Source: JAJDTT01 sp965116695 (lineage in GTDB: Bacteria > Acidobacteriota > UBA6911 > RPQK01 > JAJDTT01). Taken from it: a stretch of 64,000 nt of DNA. Below, one piece after another: positions 60,938 to 64,000 of the stretch. The notes under the pieces were generated by a model. It was not told the DNA's origin, made no database searches, and saw only the letters and a list, made by a program, of their open reading frames with translations. Location of the stretch: contig OZ220706.1 of assembly GCA_965116695.1 (NCBI GenBank), positions 3,782,001 through 3,846,000 of the forward strand. The letters run 5' to 3'. The translations under genes and the position numbers were made by a program. How positions within the stretch are numbered: position 1 is the stretch's first letter; each line of letters opens with the position of its first letter.

Positions 60938-61087
60938 GGAGCGCCGACTTTCTTGTCGCCAAGGAGCGCCGACTTTCTTGTCGCCAAGGAGCGGCGACTT
61001 TCCTGTCGCCGAGGAGCGGCGACTTTCTTGTCGCCAAGGAGCGGCGACTTTCTTGTCGCCGAGGAGCGGCGACATTCTTGTCGCCGA
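60938..61087. repeat. Six tandem 25-bp REP-like units
   Basis: GGAGCGSCGACTTTCTTGTC followed by GCCRA, repeated at exactly 25 bp (starts 60938, 60963, 60988, 61013, 61038, 61063). The third unit has TTTCCT and the sixth ACATTC. Each forms GGCGAC-TTTCTT-GTCGCC. The first two units have GCGCCGAC, breaking one stem pair. Located between the methyltransferase start and a small coiled-coil gene, probably covering the promoter region of the methyltransferase operon. Confidence 0.92.
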
Positions 61088-61186
61088 CAGGGGGGGTGCA
61101 GGGGGGACGGAGTCCCCCCTCTACGCTTCCTGGTCACCGACTCCCATAGCAACAAGGAAAAAAGGGGGACAGGAACCTCCCCCCTC

Positions 61187-61417
61187 CTAATCCGTGACGA
61201 TCCGCCGGGCCAAAGAATCTCGCAATCCCATCAGCAATCCTTCCACGTGCGCCATGCGTTCCCGGAGTTCGCCGATTTGGGAGTCGATCCGTCCCATGTG
61301 GCCGCGTAAGTCCCGTATCTCCTGCCGCAGCCCTCGGACCGTGGCCAGAAACAAGCCGGCCAGGGTGATTCCCACTGCCACCATGGTGACCAGTACGCTG
61401 ATCAGTTCAAAATCCAT
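61187..61417 (-). CDS. Small TM/coiled-coil protein, family member 5
   Basis: 76 residues: MDFELISVLVTMVAVGITLA forms the membrane span, then LRQEIRDLRGHMGRIDSQIG and ELRERMAHVEGLLMGLRDSL-ARRIVTD. The coil is shorter than in members 1 and 4. The start ATG is at 61417, and the conserved motif (61516-61550) lies ~100 bases upstream. It is on the same strand as the polysaccharide genes, between wzt and the methyltransferase, so it could be co-transcribed, but it has its own upstream motif. Confidence 0.75.
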   Translation of the reverse strand: MDFELISVLVTMVAVGITLAGLFLATVRGLRQEIRDLRGHMGRIDSQIGELRERMAHVEGLLMGLRDSLARRIVTD

Positions 61418-61515
61418 GACTCAGTCTCCATCCGCATCCCAAGTCGGCCGCCTCCGGGTCGTGCCGGACACGGATTGCGTACATCCTGCGATGAACCGCT
61501 GACGGTTCCCAACTC

Positions 61516-61550
61516 TCAAAAGATATAACGACGGCGAAGAAAAATCCGCG
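61516..61550 (-). promoter_or_regulatory. Conserved upstream motif of small TM/coiled-coil gene (copy C)
   Basis: On the minus strand: GGATTTTTCTTCGCCGTCGT then TATATCTTTTGAG, resembling the copies at 46651-46687 and 55801-55836 (TCGTTRTATA, then TTGA). It is less similar than A and B are to each other and lies further from the start codon. Confidence 0.5.
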
Positions 61551-61602
61551 ATCCGTCCTCTCGAATCCCCGCAGGAGGGGACATCCCTACTCCCACACTT
61601 CC

Positions 61603-62811
61603 TCATGAATCGGCACTTGGACAATCACCGTCCCCACTCCACCGGTGCTCCATCCGGACCGCCCCCAACTCCCTGCCTTGCGAGCGAACGCTGAACGGAA
61701 TCGACCTCCAACTCCCCGCCGCCGGTTCCTCCAAATAGGAGCACGTCGCAACCAGAACCCGGTACCCGCCCGCCAGGAGCGGAATCTCCCGCAGCGTGAG
61801 CCGCCCCCGGTAACGGCCGCCGCCGAGCGGCTCCAACTCCTGAATCCCGCCGCTCCGTATTTCGTGGATGGTGATTCCGTCGTCTCTCCGGAACGCCACC
61901 CGAAGGCCGGGCCGGCCCCGGAAGCCGGACGCGAACCCGGCGACGATCTCCAGCCGCAACGTGTCGCCGGTGCGGAAGCTCTCGCATCGAGAGCCCGAAC
62001 CGTCCTCCAGGCGGAGGCGTTCGATTCTGCATTCCAGCGGATCACCCGATCCGGAGCGGTCTTCTTCCCGGCCGCGGGCAGCCGACGCCTGCCCCAGAAA
62101 CCGGCTGTAGTCCTCCACCACCGTGACCGCCTCCCCCTGCGATCGGGCCCGTCCCTCCCGGAGCCAGATCGCTTCTTCGCACAGGGTCTTGACCTGGTAG
62201 AGGTTGTGGGAGCAGATCACGATGGCCGCGCCCCTTTTCTTGATGGACAGGATGCGGTCCGTGCACTTTTTCTGGAAGGGCTGGTCTCCCACCGCCAGCG
62301 CCTCGTCGATGACCAGCACGGAAGGGTCGAATCCGGTGGAGACGGCGAAGCCCAGCCGGACGTACATGCCGGCGGAATAGGTCCTCACCGGTTGATCGAT
62401 GAATTCTCCCAGCTCGCTGAACGCCACGATCCGGTCTTCCTCCTCCCGAACCAGATCGGAGGCCAATCCCATGAGCGCTCCGGTGAACCGGATGTTCTCG
62501 CGGCCGCTGAAATCGGGATGAAAGCCGGCGCCCAGGTCCAGCAGGGCGCCGACCCGGCCGTCCACCTCAACCTCTCCCGCGCTGGGATGGGCGGCGCCTG
62601 AAACCAGCTTCAGCAGGGTCGTCTTTCCGGAACCGTTCTGACCGACCACTCCCAGGGCCCGGCCCGCCTCGACCTGGAAGCTGACCTCCTCCAGCGCCCG
62701 AATCCGGAAGTCGGGCTCCCTTCCGGTGAGGACCTGCCGGAGAAGGCCCCGGGGGCTCCAGTGCATCCCGTAGAACTTGGAGAGGCGGTCGGCCCGTACG
62801 GCGGGTCTCAC
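61603..62811 (-). CDS. wzt: Wzt-type polysaccharide ABC transporter ATP-binding protein
   Basis: 402 residues. ATPase domain ~1-245: Walker A GQNGSGKT, the Wzt-typical LLDLGAGFHPDFSGRENI, signature YSAGMYVRLGFAV, Walker B VLVIDEALAVGD and the H-loop ICSHN. Residues ~260-400 form the Wzt C-terminal beta domain (RIERLRLEDGSG, TGDTLRLEI, GRYRGRLTL, PLLAGGYRVLVAT), which in this family recognises the capped end of the glycan before export. It overlaps wzm by ATGA. Together they would export a surface polysaccharide made by the neighbouring glycosyltransferases. Confidence 0.93.
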   Translation of the reverse strand: MRPAVRADRLSKFYGMHWSPRGLLRQVLTGREPDFRIRALEEVSFQVEAGRALGVVGQNGSGKTTLLKLVSGAAHPSAGEVEVDGRVGALLDLGAGFHPDFSGRENIRFTGALMGLASDLVREEEDRIVAFSELGEFIDQPVRTYSAGMYVRLGFAVSTGFDPSVLVIDEALAVGDQPFQKKCTDRILSIKKRGAAIVICSHNLYQVKTLCEEAIWLREGRARSQGEAVTVVEDYSRFLGQASAARGREEDRSGSGDPLECRIERLRLEDGSGSRCESFRTGDTLRLEIVAGFASGFRGRPGLRVAFRRDDGITIHEIRSGGIQELEPLGGGRYRGRLTLREIPLLAGGYRVLVATCSYLEEPAAGSWRSIPFSVRSQGRELGAVRMEHRWSGDGDCPSADS

Positions 62812-63593
62812 AGCAGGTCCACCAGTTGGTTCCGGGTCCGGTCCAGGACGGTACGCCCCAGCCGATAGAACCCGACGGAGACGGCGACCCAGTAGAGCAG
62901 CCCCCAGAGGGAGGGCTCCGGAACGCCCAGGAAGGCGAACCGGTACGCCTCCACCATGTGGGTCAGCGGGTTCAGGGAGAGGAGGAATCGGTAGGGTTCC
63001 GGTGCCCGGCTCAAGGGGTAGACGATGGGCGTGACCCAGAAGAAGAGCATGAACAGGACGCCCAGGAACTGGGCCACGTCGCGAAAGAAGACGTTCAGAG
63101 AGGCGGCCATGGCAGCCAGCCCGTAGGTCATCAGGATCTGGACCGCGAAGAGGGGGAAGATCAGGACCAGGAACCGGAAGTCGGTCAGTTGGGTGACCGC
63201 AAGCACCACGAGGAAGACGGCCGTCCCCAGCAACTGGTGCACGACGGCGGAGAAGAGAACACTGAAGGGCAGCGTCTCCAACGGAAAGCGCTGCTTCTTG
63301 ATGATGTTGGCGTTTTCGATGAAGGTGCGGGCCGAGCGGACGACACCCTCCTGGATGGCCATCCAGGGCAGCAGCGCGGCGAAGAGATTCAGGGCGAAGA
63401 CTCCGGTGGAGGCCTCGGGCCCGAACCGGACCTCCAGCACCAGCGAGAAGACCAGCGTGTAGAGAGCCAGTTGCAGAGCCGGATTCAGAATCGACCAGAA
63501 GAGGCCGGCGACGGAGCCCACGTACCGGCTCCGGATATCCCGTGACACCAGTTCACGAATCAGGTGCCTGTGGCGCAGGAGCGAACTCAACAT
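62808..63593 (-). CDS. wzm: Wzm-type polysaccharide ABC transporter permease
   Basis: 261 residues, ABC-2 permease family. An amphipathic start (LIRELVSRDIRSRYVGSVAG) precedes about six membrane spans (LFWSILNPALQLALYTLVFS, LFAALLPWMAIQEG, FLVVLAV, LVLIFPLFAVQI, FLGVLFMLFFWVTPIVYPL, LLYWVAVSVGFYRLG) and the conserved LNPLTHMVEAYR segment. It is the first gene of the minus-strand run and its stop overlaps the wzt start. Confidence 0.93.
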   Translation of the reverse strand: MLSSLLRHRHLIRELVSRDIRSRYVGSVAGLFWSILNPALQLALYTLVFSLVLEVRFGPEASTGVFALNLFAALLPWMAIQEGVVRSARTFIENANIIKKQRFPLETLPFSVLFSAVVHQLLGTAVFLVVLAVTQLTDFRFLVLIFPLFAVQILMTYGLAAMAASLNVFFRDVAQFLGVLFMLFFWVTPIVYPLSRAPEPYRFLLSLNPLTHMVEAYRFAFLGVPEPSLWGLLYWVAVSVGFYRLGRTVLDRTRNQLVDLL

Positions 63594-63794
63594 GGTCCCG
63601 CGCCATTATAAGTCACCCGGAGGGGTGGCCATGGAGCGGGGACCATGGAGCGGGGACTTTCCTGTCCCCGCGTTCTTCAGTTGCAGGAGGTTGACCTCTC
63701 ATCCCTCACACCGGCCCGGCCAATGGACGGGACAGGCAGGATTCGCCCGCGAAATGGATTGTCCTTGGGAGGATCGGACTGGAGGTCCGGCCCC
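63594..63794. other. Promoter region of the wzm operon with REP-like unit
   Basis: 201 bp. GGAGCGGGGACTTTCCTGTC then CCCGCG (about 63649-63672) is another REP-like hairpin, with a partial duplicate head (GGAGCGGGGACC) just before. The rest must hold the wzm promoter; no clear boxes were found. Confidence 0.45.
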
Positions 63795-64000
63795 TCACGA
63801 AACTCCGGCCCGGACCTCCCGGGTGAGCCGCGTCACCACCTCGTCCGGAGCTTCGTCGAGACTCCTCAAGAGATCGGCGAAGATCCTGGGCCGGCGGATC
63901 ACGATCTCCTGGAGATCCCGGGAGATCTTGCCCGCCAGGGCCAACAACACGTCGGCGTCCTCTTCCAGGTCCGCCGCGAGCCGGCGAATGGTCTGCTCCG
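63795..64000 (-). CDS. C-terminal part of an XRE-type transcriptional regulator (partial)
   Basis: The last 67 codons, cut by the window edge, with stop TGA at 63795-63797. The peptide (QTIRRLAADLEEDADVLLAL, AGKISRDLQEIVIRRPRIFA, DLLRSLDEAPDEVVTRL) matches the C-terminal helical tail common in short XRE/Cro-type helix-turn-helix regulators; the DNA-binding part lies outside. Family assignment by resemblance only. Confidence 0.6.
   Translation of the reverse strand, partial: EQTIRRLAADLEEDADVLLALAGKISRDLQEIVIRRPRIFADLLRSLDEAPDEVVTRLTREVRAGVS

Noticed and set aside
60938..61087. Possible CRISPR array
   Set aside because: Units are contiguous at 25 bp with no unique spacers and no cas genes nearby; they are REP-like hairpins.
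60892..61155. N-terminal extension of the methyltransferase
   Set aside because: It translates the 25-bp repeats into a nonsense SRRSSATRKSPLLGDKK pattern; the ATG at 60891 is followed by protein-like sequence.

Overview
This is a GC-rich (about 60%+) bacterial window dominated by accessory DNA. I infer an uncultured Gram-negative, Acidobacteriota-like organism. The reasons are very large exported proteins built from LRR, metzincin, SWM/Calx-beta and FN3 domains, a recurring FAHFANG C-terminal module, GAF-PAS-histidine kinase-receiver-winged-helix hybrids, and a Wzm/Wzt polysaccharide cluster. The taxon is inference. No tRNA, rRNA or CRISPR array was seen.

Layout. (1) 1-1.9 kb: the tail of an LRR/metzincin paralog, an ISAs1-type transposase with a late frameshift, and the winged-helix stump of a hybrid kinase/regulator. 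(2) 2.0-8.8 kb: a compact phage-like module with two divergent 49-residue helix proteins, a T4-type lysozyme, a small membrane protein, an apolipoprotein-like helical protein, a beta-rich protein, an FN3 protein with a Thr/Cys/Trp tail, and two tandem glycosyltransferase-like paralogs. (3) 9.1-16.1 kb: a roughly 2,320-residue exported protein with an internally duplicated Ig-LRR-metzincin unit. (4) 16.5-21.2 kb: a tyrosine recombinase, a PD-(D/E)XK nuclease and a HEPN-type protein, resembling a small defence island. (5) 21.3-24 kb and 32-37 kb: mosaics of the same decayed module (hicBA toxin-antitoxin, a pentapeptide/DUF6602-like gene, hypothetical genes). (6) 23.8-32.1 kb: a separate propeptide-like protein followed by a giant reprolysin-like protein. 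(7) 33.8-36.1 kb: a hybrid kinase with a frameshift at an A7 run. (8) 37-46.4 kb: three exported proteins, two followed by clear intrinsic terminators. (9) 46.7-49.5 kb: a small membrane coiled-coil protein and a third, C-terminally damaged kinase. (10) 49.9-63.6 kb: a minus-strand surface-polysaccharide cluster of five GT2 glycosyltransferases, a double methyltransferase, and Wzt and Wzm. It is interrupted at 53.4-56.2 kb by a peptidase-like FAHFANG protein and more coiled-coil genes. The window ends inside an XRE-type regulator.

Themes. The three hybrid kinases are each broken in a different place. Small TM/coiled-coil genes occur five times, three of them behind a conserved upstream motif. 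REP-like hairpins headed by GGAG or GTAG fill the intergenic spaces, with arms that change but stay complementary. The exported proteins and the polysaccharide cluster point to heavy investment in the cell surface. The 2.0-8.8 kb module is the best candidate for an undescribed system: a lysis-like start, a mucin-like Thr/Cys tail, and two adjacent glycosyltransferase-like proteins.
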